From Pseudomonas gingeri (lineage in GTDB: Bacteria > Pseudomonadota > Gammaproteobacteria > Pseudomonadales > Pseudomonadaceae), in NCBI RefSeq assembly GCF_013385635.1, contig NZ_JACAPR010000001.1, positions 186,001 through 250,000 on the forward strand: a stretch of DNA of 64,000 nucleotides, written 5' to 3'. Under the pieces are notes generated by a model. The model did not search any database. It saw nothing but the letters and a program-made list of their open reading frames with translations, and was not told the origin of the DNA. Shown here piece after piece: positions 63,679-64,000 of this stretch (the first letter of the stretch is position 1; every line of letters starts with the position of its first letter). A program made the translations under genes and the position numbers.

Positions 63679-64000
63679 TCAACGGCTTTTGAGCTTCTGC
63701 TCGATGGCATCCATCAACAGGCCGCCGATATTGGTGCCGAAGGCGTTGTCGATTTCGCGGATGCAGGTGGGGCTGGTGACGTTGATTTCCGTCAGGTGCT
63801 CGCCGATCACGTCGAGGCCGACGAACAGCAGGCCTTTTTCGCGCAAGGTCGGGCCGACCTGGGCGGCGATCCAGCGATCGCGGTCGGTCAGCGGACGGGC
63901 TTCGCCACGGCCACCGGCGGCCAGGTTGCCGCGGGTTTCGCCGGCCGCCGGGATCCGCGCCAGGCAGTACGGCACCGGCTCGCCGTCGATCATCAAGATG
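63679..64000 (-). CDS. gshB: glutathione synthetase, C-terminal fragment
   Basis: The window ends inside this gene, and the frame is open to the last base. The visible about 107 residues are the ATP-grasp C-terminus: [28 protein letters not shown] (glycine-rich ATP loop) and [23 protein letters not shown] (metal and substrate residues). It adds glycine to gamma-glutamylcysteine. The N-terminal two thirds lie beyond the window. Confidence 0.95.
   Translation of the reverse strand, partial: ILMIDGEPVPYCLARIPAAGETRGNLAAGGRGEARPLTDRDRWIAAQVGPTLREKGLLFVGLDVIGEHLTEINVTSPTCIREIDNAFGTNIGGLLMDAIEQKLKSR

Overview
The window is a GC-rich Gram-negative chromosome segment, best read as a fluorescent-group Pseudomonas. 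The evidence is the Pseudomonas gene order (rsmD, M16 peptidases, ftsY-ftsE-ftsX-rpoH; yggS-proC-yggT-metX-metW-rdgB-hemW; pilT-pilU; pyrC'-pyrB-pyrR-ruvX-algH-tonB-gshB), a phosphorylcholine phosphatase, a catalytically dead pyrC', and many Pseudomonas-type REP elements of the form GTGGGAGC(G/C)GGCTTGCC. No rRNA, tRNA, prophage, insertion sequence or CRISPR array was found.

Left part (1-11943, all + strand) is accessory. The tail of a P-type metal ATPase is followed by a phosphonate operon (LysR regulator, ABC transporter of the 2-aminoethylphosphonate type, FAD oxidoreductase, PhnZ-like HD oxygenase). Next comes a compact four-gene cassette: a 54-residue peptide with a double-glycine-type leader, an HlyD-type adaptor, a C39-peptidase ABC exporter and an LpxL/HtrB-like acyltransferase. 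This resembles a secreted-peptide (microcin-like) system with an unusual lipid-enzyme partner and is the strongest novelty candidate.

11953-20147 holds housekeeping and metabolic genes (two linked membrane/GTPase proteins, folA, a cystine/dicarboxylate-type carrier, pchP, ilvD). 20429-22222 is a second odd cassette, AT-rich in its upstream half. It has its own promoter and palindrome, an unlisted 22-residue peptide gene, a stable hairpin, a frameshifted SagB/nitroreductase-like gene and an internally shortened Bcr/CflA-type MFS gene. It looks like a decaying peptide-modification locus.

22357-40136 contains rlmI, an HDOD protein, mutM, ferredoxin, coaD, a GMC oxidoreductase/Tat lipoprotein/aldehyde dehydrogenase set with a divergent TetR regulator, a rhodanese, a YheT-like hydrolase, and two M16 peptidase pairs flanking rsmD. 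40311-44461 is the ftsYEX-rpoH block, ending in a clear terminator. 44622-64000 carries mtgA, thiS/thiG, trmB, the hemW-to-yggS minus-strand run, pilT/pilU, an NlpC/P60 hydrolase, the pyr cluster, ruvX/algH, a TonB-like protein and the end of gshB. Intergenic gaps are mostly filled by REP pairs, four copies of a GATCGTTCCCACG-bounded palindromic element, a nested palindrome before thiG and a 24-bp degenerate tandem repeat before tonB.
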